Of a DNA stretch of 64,000 nt, positions 35,183 to 47,108 are shown piece by piece (the stretch's first letter is position 1; each line of letters opens with the position of its first letter). Source of the stretch: Litoditis marina (lineage: Eukaryota; Nematoda; Chromadorea; Rhabditida; Rhabditidae); the NCBI GenBank assembly GCA_964036275.1, contig OZ038435.1, positions 28,997,521 to 29,061,520 of the forward strand, in the 5' to 3' direction. Below the pieces are notes generated by a model. The model was not told the origin of the DNA, made no database searches, and was given only the letters and a program-made list of their open reading frames with translations. The translations under genes were made by a program, and so were the position numbers.

Positions 35183-35663
35183 GTGCTGAAAGATAACAAT
35201 TGACGAAAATCACCAGACATATCATTAGAAAAAAATCTAAAAGTCTAATGCTGTAACCGCACAGGAGCTGCATCCGATAAAGAGTAAGAGCGTACAGAGA
35301 GATGAATGATGAATCTTATTCGATAAGTAGGTTGAAATTCTCTATGCAAGAAATTATTGGGGCTTTTGGGAAATTGTTTCACAACGGAGGCATCGTTTCC
35401 TATTCATCGTGAGTGACATACTTTGAGCGACCAAACGAGTTGCACTCTTCCGCTTCGCGGATACAGGTAGAGAATCACAAACGAACCCACAGAAACAACC
35501 ACACAATTCCGCCCGATCAACAACCAAATAGTTTTCCAAGGGATAAATTCCAAAAGCAAAAAACTGCATAACCAAGTCATGTAAGGCGCCAAAATATGGA
35601 GCGCAAATGAACGCGTACATAAACAAAAGATTTGTATAACAATTTATGAAAAACAACAACAAT

Positions 35664-36166
35664 TTATTTGTGGTGCTTGCGCTGGGCAACAATCACGCTC
35701 TGGAGCTCCTCACGCTTCTTCTTGGCACGGAGGTGGGTTCCCACACGCTTCTTCAAGAACTTGAGAGCTCTCTTATCCTTGGAGATACGCAGCATTTCAA
35801 GAACACGCTTCTCGTAGGGAGCGAATCCAGTGATCTCGCGGACAAGATCGCGAACAATCTGAAAAAGTCAAAAATAGGTCGTGCTATCAAACGTCCAGAT
35901 AAAAATTCCAATAAGAGGTATTTATCGCGGTTGACAATCAAAAGAACAAGGATAACACAAGAGTATCCTGTATTTCATTCAAGAATATTTCAAGACTATA
36001 GTATTTCAGCCGTCGCGGGCACGTTCTATCATCTACAATTACCCACCTTGGTCTTCTTGCTGGCAGCTCCAATTCTGCGGCTCTGACGGACCTTGCGCTC
36101 GTTCTTGGTGGTAGCGAATCCCTTGTTCTTGCCAACGGCCAGTCCCTCGATACCAGGTGTAGTCAT
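35664..36166 (-). CDS. rpl-36: 60S ribosomal protein eL36 (RPL36)
   Basis: Two exons, 36047-36166 and 35664-35858, give 104 codons plus stop, the normal length for eL36. The protein is a small, basic component of the large cytosolic ribosomal subunit. It starts [16 protein letters not shown]. The family core [20 protein letters not shown] is intact and leads into a Lys/Arg-rich tail ([17 protein letters not shown]). The intron has GTGGGT and TTTTTCAG borders and joins in phase 0. The ATG is 2 bases after a TTTTTTTAG acceptor, which marks probable spliced-leader addition. epg-4 ends 216 bp upstream on the same strand, so co-transcription is likely. The upstream sequence within the intron is ordinary. 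Confidence 0.95.
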
Positions 36167-36176
36167 GGCTAAAAAA
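36167..36176 (-). promoter_or_regulatory. probable trans-splice acceptor of rpl-36
   Basis: On the minus strand TTTTTTTAG stands directly before CCATG with no coding exon upstream to pair with it. The 216-bp gap to the upstream gene is in the range of nematode operons. Confidence 0.6.
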
Positions 36177-36381
36177 ATGAAGCAAATACAAAAATTACAA
36201 AATAATGGTTAAAATGAAACAATTAAAGTAAGAACGCAGATAGTAAAGTGGTGTACAACCACTGCAGATACATGTAACAGTCGAAAAAGAAAATTGTACT
36301 TGGTACCATAATATACATCGTTGAGCAACAAAAAAACTCGTAAAACCACATAAACACATATGTACATAAGAAAGGCACAGC

Positions 36382-39031
36382 CTAGGAAGTAACGTGATCA
36401 GATAATAACTTTACAACTTTGTCTGTTAACAACTTAGACGGAGTAAAAATATGTACAGTTGGAATAATAGAAGATTCTTGTAGATAGCCGCCTCTCCAGT
36501 CAGCCTGAAACATGTATTTCACTGTCGAAATTATTGGTTAAACGATAGGACAAATGTTAGAATTGACCTCATGGTAGGCACGCGGTAAAAATGTATAGCC
36601 GTATTCTAACGAGAAGAGCTACAAAACCCAACAACGTCCCCACAATTATCGCCGCCTACCAGAACCTTTTGACTAATTGTTTCGCAAGAGAAAAGCCTTA
36701 CCTTATAGGAGCTGATGATGAAGAAAGGGAACAACGCTCCAAACATGCATCCATCCAGAATGAAATTCCCAGAGAGCGTAGTTGCCAACGTCAACGGCGT
36801 TCCGAAACCAATAAAATACGGCCAACGTGACTCAAGACGAGCAACTCTACTGTGTAGTGAACTACTTCTCGAGGTCCAGAGGTATTCGAAACTAAAATAA
36901 AAACATAATGATTAGATGAATGGAGCTGGAATAACCTGAAGATCAGAACGCTATATAAAGTAGTGGCAAGAACTCTGAAAAACTAAATGTGTTTTTACGG
37001 GCATGGTTCAACTCATGAACATTTATTCTAAGTGAACTGGCGAAATAAGTTTCGTGAACATGAGGGCTTACCAATACATCGAGTTCAGGAGAGTCATGTG
37101 AACAAAAGAAACTGCCACGGACACCAATGGAATAGGTAGATACACCATTGCTAGAGATTGCGCCAGAAACACAAATCCTAGCAAAACAGACACAAGTAGA
37201 TCAGCGACGGCCGTCCTGCAAAAACAATCATTTACACTGCTACTGTACGACCAAACGAGTCTGCCCCGAAATGTAAGGTACACAGGCAGGGGTGACCAAA
37301 ATATTGACCGAACCTACCGCCAGTACGACCCCTCCCCTTTAAAAACTAGAAATTCGCCCACAAATACTAAATTATTCTTCAAAATTTCACGAAAATCGAC
37401 AAAAATCACCATAATTTCGAAAGTTTTCGGCCCTTCACGACCCCCCCCCCAAAATGTTGCACGCGTGCAACTTGTGGTCACCCCTGTGCACAGGTACACA
37501 CGATCGATAACTATAATTTGTTCGATGTCTCTGCCGACGACTCTCTGGCCAGACTCAAAAAAACTCACGTACAGTATTGAGTGTGACCGGATATTTAAAT
37601 TTGGGAAACTGCTAGGCATGTTGATGAGTTAATTTCCGAACTGAACAGACAAATTACCTCAGATCAACAGGTGGGGGATCCGACAGTTTGAGACTCCGGA
37701 GACATGATCCAGCAATATCAGAAAACCAGAGCGCCATTACAACCCGGGTGAACAGGAAGACGGGGATGACAAAAAATCGTGTGGTATACTCAGCCCCTAC
37801 TCCGGCCGACTCGGTGAAGAAACTCATGCAGAACCAGAGGAGATAGAGCAACACTTTCAGAAGAAAAACACACGCACCGTTCACGCAGACACATTGAAGA
37901 ATCCTGGAACCTAACATTGATAATGACATCACAAATGATTGTTAGCGTAACTAGTAGGCACTGATGGAAAAGACACCAGATTGCCACCTTAACCTGTAAT
38001 TCTAGGTGGCAGGAATAAGTCATTCAAAATTAAAAGTCATTAAAGTAAGTCATTCAAAAGTAAAAGTCATTAATTCACTTTTAGTCAGGATTTGAAAATT
38101 ACGAATTTTTTCGAAAACTTTATTTTTGATTCTCAACTGTTTCTGTACTTAATGACTTTTACTTTCGAATGAATTTTAATTTTGAATGACTTATTCTGGT
38201 TGCCGTAATTCTATCCAACTAACATAGAGACTAATTACTCCCTTGAAATTGAAACTAAACACATCGAATTAGAAACGTGGAGGAAACGCACAATTTTCAC
38301 CACACAGACTGCTAAAAACTATATTGAACCTTAATTTAAAGTACCTCTTCCAGGCTCGTACTCTATGACGAACAATCTGCTCAGCGGGACGATTTATTGC
38401 ACCCTTCTGTTCTCTACGGCGCTGAAAAGTACACTAACCGTTTGAAATGAATCTTAATATAATGACAATGCAATCTAACCTATGTGCGAAGGCATACTCA
38501 ATTACACGTAATTACAACTCGCAGAAAAATACGGAAGAAAAAGGCAGATCTCCTGACAAATAAATTTAGACGTTTAATGAGAAACTGTATCCTTTCTAAC
38601 AGGATATCCGTACTGGAAAATCCATAAAATCCAGACTAAATGACTTACTAGAGTCAATGTTCGGGCAAACCAAAAACACTATAGTCAACTAGAGATTGAA
38701 CTCACCCTAAGAACCGTATTTGGTGCCGGTGTCGGTGCTGGATTGACAGTGACAAACTCATCATCTTTGTCGAGATTTGCGATGAACTGAAAAAAGTTAT
38801 AAATTGAATGAAAAATATGACGAATACAACACAAATAAACAATCACTTTTATCATTGCTCGAGTACCATTTTCGCCGATCCACAGAAGACTATTTGAACC
38901 AAAAGGCATCGTAACTTAAACCTTATAGGTTGCGAAACAGCATCAAACACAGAACTCACAGTCAAACCATAAATGGCGTCGAAAACACCATGAACATAAT
39001 CTTGAATAACACAGCATACGAAGCGTAGCAT
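36382..39031 (-). CDS. epg-4: EI24/EPG-4 ER membrane autophagy protein
   Basis: Seven exons (38960-39031, 38706-38786, 38345-38421, 37658-37903, 37072-37215, 36702-36891, 36382-36504) join in phase to 310 codons. The EI24 family is a multi-pass ER membrane protein needed for maturation of autophagosomes; worm EPG-4 acts in basal autophagy. Visible family features are an N-terminal amphipathic stretch (IQDYVHGVFDAIYGLT), an arginine block (RRREQKG), a segment ILQCVCVNGACVF, then several hydrophobic helices, the junction MYCFEYLW, and WPYFIGFGTPL plus a GCMFGALFPFFIIS helix near the C-terminus. Start chosen at the first long in-frame ATG, which follows a TTTTACAG acceptor and a 2-codon upstream frame. 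Two introns carry fold-back repeats. Divergent from rps-14. Confidence 0.9.
37284..37491. repeat. MITE-like element with GGGGTGACCA terminal inverted repeats
   Basis: GCAGGGGTGACCA on the left is matched by TGGTCACCCCTGTGC on the right, about 205 bp apart. It lies inside the epg-4 intron between 37216 and 37657. The interior has a run of ten C. Confidence 0.7.
38005..38205. repeat. fold-back MITE with AATAAGTCATTCAAAATTAA arms
   Basis: GGTGGCAGGAATAAGTCATT and the continuing AT-rich arm are matched in inverse orientation near 38170-38205 (GAATGACTTATTCTGGTTGCC). It lies in the epg-4 intron between 37904 and 38344. Confidence 0.75.
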
Positions 39032-39608
39032 GTCGACCTCAACACATCTGTAAAATGAACAACGTATTTTCATATAAATATCGCCAAACATACGCCGAAA
39101 ATTCAACAATATACTCAAAAACGTTAAAAAAGAAAAGTAGGAAAAGGGAAATAGAAATGGGAAAGTCTGTGGAACGCTATCGTGCCAAGACCAATCGCGG
39201 CGCATCAGCTCATACACATAGTTGATACGCAGCCATAATGTATTGCGCGGCTGGACCGAGGCTGTTTCCACTTTTCTATTCTTTTCCTAAACCTTTTTGA
39301 TCGTTTTTTTCTAAGTTGAACACGATTCATATATATGTGTGTCTTTTCCTGAAAATGTATAAGTACGGCGATGGGGGGCGGGGATAAATGGAATAGATTC
39401 GTAAACGTGATTGAAAATTTGAACTCCGTGGTTCCACATTTCTAAAATAGGGTTTTTAACATTAACTGCTGGTACTCTGAAATTTGCAATTGAGTCCTTG
39501 TTCATCGAATAGTTCCGATTCTACATTATCTATTCATATCATACCCTTTCCAAAATCTTCCCTATATCCTTCAATTCTTATCCTTCTATCTCATTTTAGT
39601 CTTGGATA
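39032..39608. promoter_or_regulatory. divergent promoter region between epg-4 and rps-14
   Basis: About 560 bp separates the two start codons. The epg-4 side ends in the acceptor ATTTTACAG (39048-39056). The rps-14 side ends in a pyrimidine-rich CATTTTAG acceptor (AG at 39598-39599), 9 bases before its ATG. No clear TATA box or other element was identified. Confidence 0.55.
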
Positions 39609-40696
<1,088 letters not shown>

Positions 40697-41794
40697 GTTG
40701 TTATTTGTTATTAAACATTTGTTTATCTATTTTGTTACGAAATCCTTTGTTCAAGTTCGGAAGTTGAATCATGAAATTATTCTAATGGGAACCTTTTTTC
40801 GAGTTGGACGTCAGAATTGAGGCTGTGATTTGTTGAAATGCGAACATGCAAACTATCGCGTGAAAAAAGACTAAGGTCTAGTTTGGTAGTAAGCAGATTT
40901 GTGTGTTTGTTGCTGCCGGTTTGCTTGCGACTATAGAGCGGTTTCAAGCCTCAGGTTCGGCGAAGGATGGTTTTTAAAAGAAATACTACTATTTTGTTGT
41001 TTACTTGTCGCTGCGGATCGATTGGTGGGCGGGATCTTGTTTTGATGTCGCTGTTTATGGAGACTACTGGGTAGTTTTCCGACATTCTTTCACAGACTAG
41101 GCAGTCATTCTTTTGTATAGCGAGTCTAATTCTAGAAATGGCAATCACAGAACGAGAATAGTACGTTTATGCGAAGTCTGTTCATCTCCGTTTTTTCATG
41201 GTGTACTTGGTTCCGAGTATTGTATGCTTCGCAATGCACACTTCCTGAAAAGTTTGCTCACATCTTTTATCAGTTGACAGTACACTCAAAAGCATGGTTC
41301 CCAAATCCGTAGATGTTGTACATTCAAATTTTCGCAAGGTGAAATATTTAAGGGAAATTTTCTCAAGGTAGAATATTTATGGACTTCATTACGAATATTT
41401 TCTAGAATAAAATAATAGCATTTTATTTGTTGAATATGTGGGAAAGCTGTCTCATAGTTTCAAATTTATATACTGTAAGTCTCACGAGTGCACCAAAACG
41501 GTATTCTATAGTTTTGCAATGCTGTGTTTCAGAGATGTGATTTCTTCTCAACGGGTGTTCCGGTATGTCTTATCAGTTGAGTATGACTACCTCTTGGAAC
41601 CCCACCTCCGCCCTCGCCGTACTACCTCATGTGTACATATTGTGTTCGACCACACTCTCCTGGGAAACCAGTCAATAAATCTATTACTGTTAACGTTTAT
41701 GTTTATTAAATTGTTGAATTTCTTGAGAAAAACGGTAGAAATCGGTTGAATGTTTATTACCGAGAAATCATAAACTTCGGGAAATGCGTATATT
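40697..41794. other. intergenic, convergent 3' ends
   Basis: Lies between the rps-14 stop and the kinase stop. No exon, RNA gene or repeat array is recognised. Confidence 0.6.
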
Positions 41795-44700
41795 CTACCA
41801 AAATTGGCGATCGAGGAATTCCAGTTCGCTCGCGACTCCCGCATTCTTCACTTTTCCTGCCTTAGGCTTGTTTTTCCCCTTTGATTTAGCCTCGTGGAGA
41901 AGAGAGGCCAGAAAGAAGTAGTCCGGGGTGTCCGTCACACAAAGGGTACGCAGATACAGCTGCAATTATCAATATCAATCAACACAGAGGGTCAGCAGAA
42001 ATAACTGGTCAATATCAATCAGACATACTATAATTCGTATCCGTACAGCCCGTTTTCGTCAAATTTCCCTACAGGGGATGATAAAAATTTTCGTTGTAGT
42101 TTGATATCAACACGCACCATAAATCATGAGTTTCGACAGAAAAGCAACGGGATCAAACTACAAACACAGCGGGATAGGGCAAAATGTACCGTATAGGCTT
42201 GCCTCGGTAAGCACGAACCACTGATTCACATCCGACTACTTCTCAACAATGAGAAAACTGGTCCGTTACTGCGTTTGAACTATCAGAAACTAGTAAATGC
42301 GTAAATATGAAGTACGAAACTGGACTTAAACCGCATGTTTTACATGAAACTTCCGATCACAAGTTTTATTGCACAGAAAAAGGTACCTGAATTCTGTAGA
42401 AGGCATTGGAACAACTGTTGAGCACAACTCGAGCAGGAAACAGATCGGTCTTCATGAACTGTCTGAAAATAGAAAATTGAAAACAACTTTGTATAATATC
42501 AAGTTCATTTCAATAGCTCGCGACTATGTCACGACATTCTTCTCTCCCCTCATGACCTCTCAAGTGGGCGGAGCTTCCCTACTCCGCCCCTTGACTCCAT
42601 AGTTCTTCCCACCTGATATTGGTGTGTCCCGGGTGAACTGCCCATGCCAGAGGACAACTACTTCTACAGTTCATCCATTCGACCATCGTGTACAGCCAGC
42701 CCCACAAATCGTCCACTCGGCCCTGAAATCAATCAATACACGCCATGTATACTCCTCATCAGTACTATGCAGACTCCTACAGTATACTCATACAGTGTAT
42801 TCACACTTTGTACACGCCTTGTCTATTCAAACTCTCCTTATTTTCAAGGATACTCTTTCCAATGCATATTACGAAAAATATTGAGGAAAAGGGGTATTGG
42901 ATACGAAAGTCCTGTGTTTTTCTGCTTTTAAAAACATGTGAAAAATGGACTAGAAGTGTTCTATCTTACTGTATCAGTTTATATCAGGCATGAAAACAGA
43001 ACTAGAAAGCTTAGTAGAATTGAAACTACAACGTGGTTCTGATTAGCTATGACATTTTTGTAGATTTGTAGGTTTTCATTGAATATAGTCTATTTTCTGC
43101 GAACATAGACAGCTACAGTAGGAAACTGATCTAGACTGTACCTGGTCTCTGCCCTGATCAGATCCGAGACTGCACCATTCGTCTGTTCCGCGAGTTCCAA
43201 CCTGCACCCTAATCTCGCGGTGTTTTCCCTTGTCATCTAGGTAGGCACGCGCCATTCCAACATCGTACAGTACCAGTACATCGTTCTGCAAAAAAAAACT
43301 TTTACTATTATCTGAAAACTAAGAACTAGTAGAAACCAAGAACTTCTCTGGAACAACGTGACTTGTATATTACCCAGAACTTCGGGAAAAACTTGTATAT
43401 TTGCCAGGACTTCAGAACTGCCTTGTATATTTACGACTTTGTCGGAATCCTTAACCTTCCGAAACAGTAACGCAACATCTTAACTTGTATATCGTCAACA
43501 TTGGTATATATAAGTTTATTTTCCTGGCAATCTACAAGTCGCATTGTTTCAGAGTTTGGAAAGGAAGGAATAAAGAGAAAGAACCTATAGAGAATAACGG
43601 TTGGATAGTCAAAGGATACAAGACTGACCGTGTTTTAACTTGGTAAAGGCAAGTTCCAAGAGTAAAGTCAAGTTCCAAGAGTAAAGTCAGAATTGTCAAT
43701 TTAAAGTTTAGGACAGTACAAAAGTAGTACCTTGTGCAGTCCGACATTTTCTGGCTTGACATCACGATGGAGAAATCCGGTCTGGTGGAGATCGGAAATG
43801 GCCTGAAAAAGCAACTTTGATCAACGTAAACAACAAACAAACCAAACGCCAAAGTAAATTTCCCGGAGTGATTGAATGATGTGATGAGTAATGCAACTTG
43901 AAGTAGAACAGAGTGCGTATGCTAGAAGATCCCGGCACCTTTATCCCATCCTGCGTCTCCTCAAACGCGCGCTGTTTCTCTGCTCTTACATCCCGCCTGG
44001 ATGTACGAAACGAGAAATAGTGAGGCAGAGCGAGAGACGCAGGATGGGATGAAGGTGCCGGGATCTTCTAGCATGCGAACTCAGGTCGCAACAATGCAAA
44101 GAGATCAGATACCATGTCACGGGAATACAAACACTTCACTATGCATTGTCATGACAAGAAATGAACCCACCTTGAGTAGTTGAAGGCCCCATTCGATGAC
44201 CTTCAGTTCGAGGTCTTCCCCCTCTAGGTTACCCAGGACGGGCACCGGGTTTCCCTCCAACATCTCCATCACCAAGTAGGACAACCAAATATCACTCTGA
44301 AAACATTCGGGTGGCGATTAAGAATAGCTATTTCCAATAGCCAAAGTTAAAAAATAATCTCACGCTTACATCTCAGTAATTTTGGTGCCGTAGCAAACAG
44401 TAAACTTTTCAAAAAAAAAGTATGCTCAGTGCAATTTAGGTTTATTCAATTAGAATTGATTAGGATATAGGATTAGGATATTAGGATACAATTAGAATAT
44501 AGAATTAAAAATTTCAAGGAATTACATTTAGACCACGCCCACCCCCAGCCTAACTCCAAAACCAAAACTTACCTCGGTTTCATCGTGCGTCCTTAGGCGA
44601 CCGGCGCCCAGTTTTCGCACCAAATGTGCCGTCCTCCCCTCCATATTTGCTGTGTCGGCCTGGAATCAAGTTTTGATTAAATTAGCTGAACGTTTTCAAA

Positions 44701-46267
44701 GAGATGTAAGCCCAATGTCCCCCAACTTTGAGAGCTTCAAGAATTAGACAGCGAAAAGGGAAAGAAAACACAAAAAAATGCCAAGAGCAACCGGAATTTG
44801 ATATTGGCGATTAAAGAAAGAAAATGGAAAAGAGATGGGCAAAGGGAGGATAAAAAGTCGCTACTGAAGTTGTAACTGACCACTTTGTCCAGGATGAGCC
44901 CTTCGTATTCAATCTCAGCGTTTCCCTGGGCGGTAAGGGCGATCTTTATGACGAAAGTACTCTCATCGGGAACAGGGATGCAGCCTCGGGGGGATGCCGG
45001 CTTCTTGCACTCGTCGGCAACGGGCAGGCACTCGGTTGCCTCGAACACGATGCCATTGGCACCTGGAATCAATCGATAAGACAATACTGTCACTGACAAT
45101 CCATAGGAGTCGGTGAATGGGAATGATGATGATGTAGCAGATGATAGAGCTCACACTCAACAAACGTGTGACGAAAGTAGAGATAGTTAGAGAGATGGAA
45201 GAGAATGAGAGAGAGTGAGATGAAGGCAGAGAGAGAGAAAATGAGAGAAAGAGAGAATGGGAGAGAGTGGGAGGAGAAGAAGACAGAGAGACAGCTATAT
45301 AGAGTGATAACGTACCAGCACCCATGCATTTCCCCAACTTGTACCCGTCGACCGTAGTGTTGCTGAGCTTCGCCAGCAGATGGGCGGCTTGCGGAGTGAG
45401 ACTGAAATATTGAGTATAAATCACATTACATTAAATACAAATCACAGTTAAAGAAGGACGATTATGTGGTCCAATCGCAGCGGTTCAGTCCTTTAAAGGG
45501 ACCGTACCTCTATAATGTGCAATGTAGGTACATTTTGAAAAATGAAATAAATTCATTTATTCTGTTTTGAGATGAAAGTTCATACCTTACGTACATAAAG
45601 TTCAAAAACCACAATATTACGGAGCAAAATATTAGCCAACAGGATTTGGGTTACTGTAATGCAGTAATCCTTAATCTATCACTGCTTTGTAGTTTTCATG
45701 ATATTTAGAAATTTTTTTTCACAGATTTCATATTGGTAATTTCGGCCTTGTTTTGAATATGGCTCCGTAATTTTATAGACATTTTTAAAAATTTTGTACG
45801 TAGGTGAACTCGGCGGTGTATGTACGTGCGCGTGGTCGCGCCACATTTTTGAGAACACGGAGCAAGACAGGAAGTTGACACCTATATGAATTATTTTGGT
45901 TTTTTTAATGTGAACAATATCGACCAATCAGCTCGAACCTCCAAATTAAACAGGAACGGTCCCTTTAAACTGCAATACATTTTTCAATTGCAGTTTAAAG
46001 GACCGTTGATACGAGATTGGTCCACATAATCGTCCTTCTTTAAACTGGGCAGATCCGTTATCAGTTGTATCATGATAAATATGTCTAATAAAACAAGCAT
46101 AAACAAATTTTTATCGTCGGTTGAAAAAGCAATTTTTTTTGTTACACTTGTATAAAAATAATAATTAATAGTAGTAACAGCTTAGTAACAATGACAAAAG
46201 TACAGGGAGAGTAGGGTTTGAGTCGTAGTCGGAATTCTATGAACGAAACTCACTCTTCGGAGGCCAT
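41795..46267 (-). CDS. CK1/TTBK-superfamily protein kinase
   Basis: Ten exons (46254-46267, 45316-45401, 44881-45062, 44573-44659, 44171-44296, 43731-43802, 43142-43285, 42613-42722, 42387-42462, 41795-41959) join in phase to 353 codons. It is expected to be a Ser/Thr kinase. The glycine loop GAGANGIV is at about 32-39, the catalytic lysine in FVIKIA at Lys73, HRDVKPEN at about 177-184 (catalytic Asp179) and the metal-binding motif is DVG at 197-199 in place of DFG. VGTRGTDEW and DDLWGWLYTMVEW match the activation segment and helix F of CK1/TTBK kinases; there is no APE motif, as usual for CK1. The tail is Lys-rich (KSKGKNKPKAGK). The ATG lies 1 base after a TCCAG acceptor. Introns hold MITEs. 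Probably one of the expanded nematode CK1 members; substrate unknown. Confidence 0.85.
42091..42190. repeat. GTAGTTTGATC MITE copy
   Basis: TTGTAGTTTGATATC on the left and GGGATCAAACTACAAACACA on the right, about 90 bp apart, in a kinase intron. The right flank GCGGGATAGGGCAAAATGTA recurs inverted at 49800-49843. Confidence 0.65.
43919..44075. repeat. fold-back element, ATGCTAGAAGATCCCGGCAC arms
   Basis: Left arm ATGCTAGAAGATCCCGGCAC, then CTTTATCCCATCCTGCGTCTC. The right arm is its complement, ending GGGATCTTCTAGCAT. About 40-bp arms flank a centre of about 75 bp. It lies in the kinase intron between 43803 and 44170. A decayed half copy is near 55258-55275 (GAGACGCAGGTTGGGATGA). Confidence 0.8.
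45169..45300. repeat. GA-rich purine tract
   Basis: Irregular GAGAGA-rich repeat of about 130 bp in the kinase intron between 45063 and 45315. It makes artificial Ser/Leu-rich frames on the minus strand. Confidence 0.85.
45449..46043. repeat. 595-bp MITE, GAAGGACGATTATGTGG family
   Basis: Left end TTAAAGAAGGACGATTATGT and right end ACATAATCGTCCTTCTTTAA form terminal inverted repeats. Inner repeats TCCTTTAAAGGGACCGT and GGTCCCTTTAAACTGCAATA are also inverted. It occupies most of kinase intron 1 and is the longest copy seen; shorter copies lie at 47254 and 54237. Confidence 0.8.
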
Positions 46268-47108
46268 CCTGGACGGAAAAACTGCGAATGAACACTGTAG
46301 ACTCGCTTGTGTTGAGTATTCGTCTTTCTGCCCACACGTGTTTAACATGTTAGTTGATTAGCATAGCCGCGTTCACGTGTAAAGTGAGGTGTGCAGTATT
46401 AAAACCTGTTTGAGCATATTCTTATACTTTGGGTATGGATACAACGTATCATGGAAAACACATTCGTATTCACGAAAACGGGTTGGATTTCACGAAGAGA
46501 GTCGAACAGTTTGGTGGCATATACGTGGTAAACCACTTCTCCATGAAAACACAATCATTTGCATAATCAGCACGCGGTTTGCTTATCTAGAAAAAAATCA
46601 TGAGCCTACTTATTCTGTTTTCCTTCAGAAATATCACTAGATTTTTTTTTCAAATTCTTAGAATGAATAAAAGCTGCGGGATATCCGTGAATATAGCCTC
46701 TGGTTCACAACATGTTTATACAAGCAACTTGGTTTTGTATAGTAATTTCAATCTCCAAGTTTTTCTTATAATTGAATGTAGTCACCTTGCTTGGTATTCA
46801 AACTTTTTATGTTCAAGGTTTTTAATTGGGAGTTTTATTTTATATGCACAATGTGATCCACAAATGCAAATTCACAAAAATTCTGAGCTTATCCTAATTT
46901 TCATTCGCCAAAAGTAAACAGTAATACAATTGCCATACACAGAGCGTGAACCCCAATCTACAACACTGAGTGGAAATGACCCGCAAGTTTCCGAGAAATG
47001 GTTGAAAGTCGATTAGTAACTAGAAATAAATCAATACTATGCTCACAAATTTCGCTGTGTTTCACACGTTTCACGTAACCATGAATGAGGCTGTGAAGTA
47101 TAAAATGG
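46268..47108. other. intergenic between kinase and aldo-keto reductase
   Basis: Contains the probable trans-splice acceptor TTTTTCCGTCCAG (ending at 46269 on the minus strand) one base before the kinase ATG. No gene is recognised in the remaining 840 bp. Confidence 0.6.

Noticed and set aside
44737..45424. Ser/Leu-rich frames across the purine tract on the minus strand
   Set aside because: They read through the introns flanking kinase exons; the true coding parts are 44881-45062 and 45316-45401, defined by splice sites and kinase motifs.
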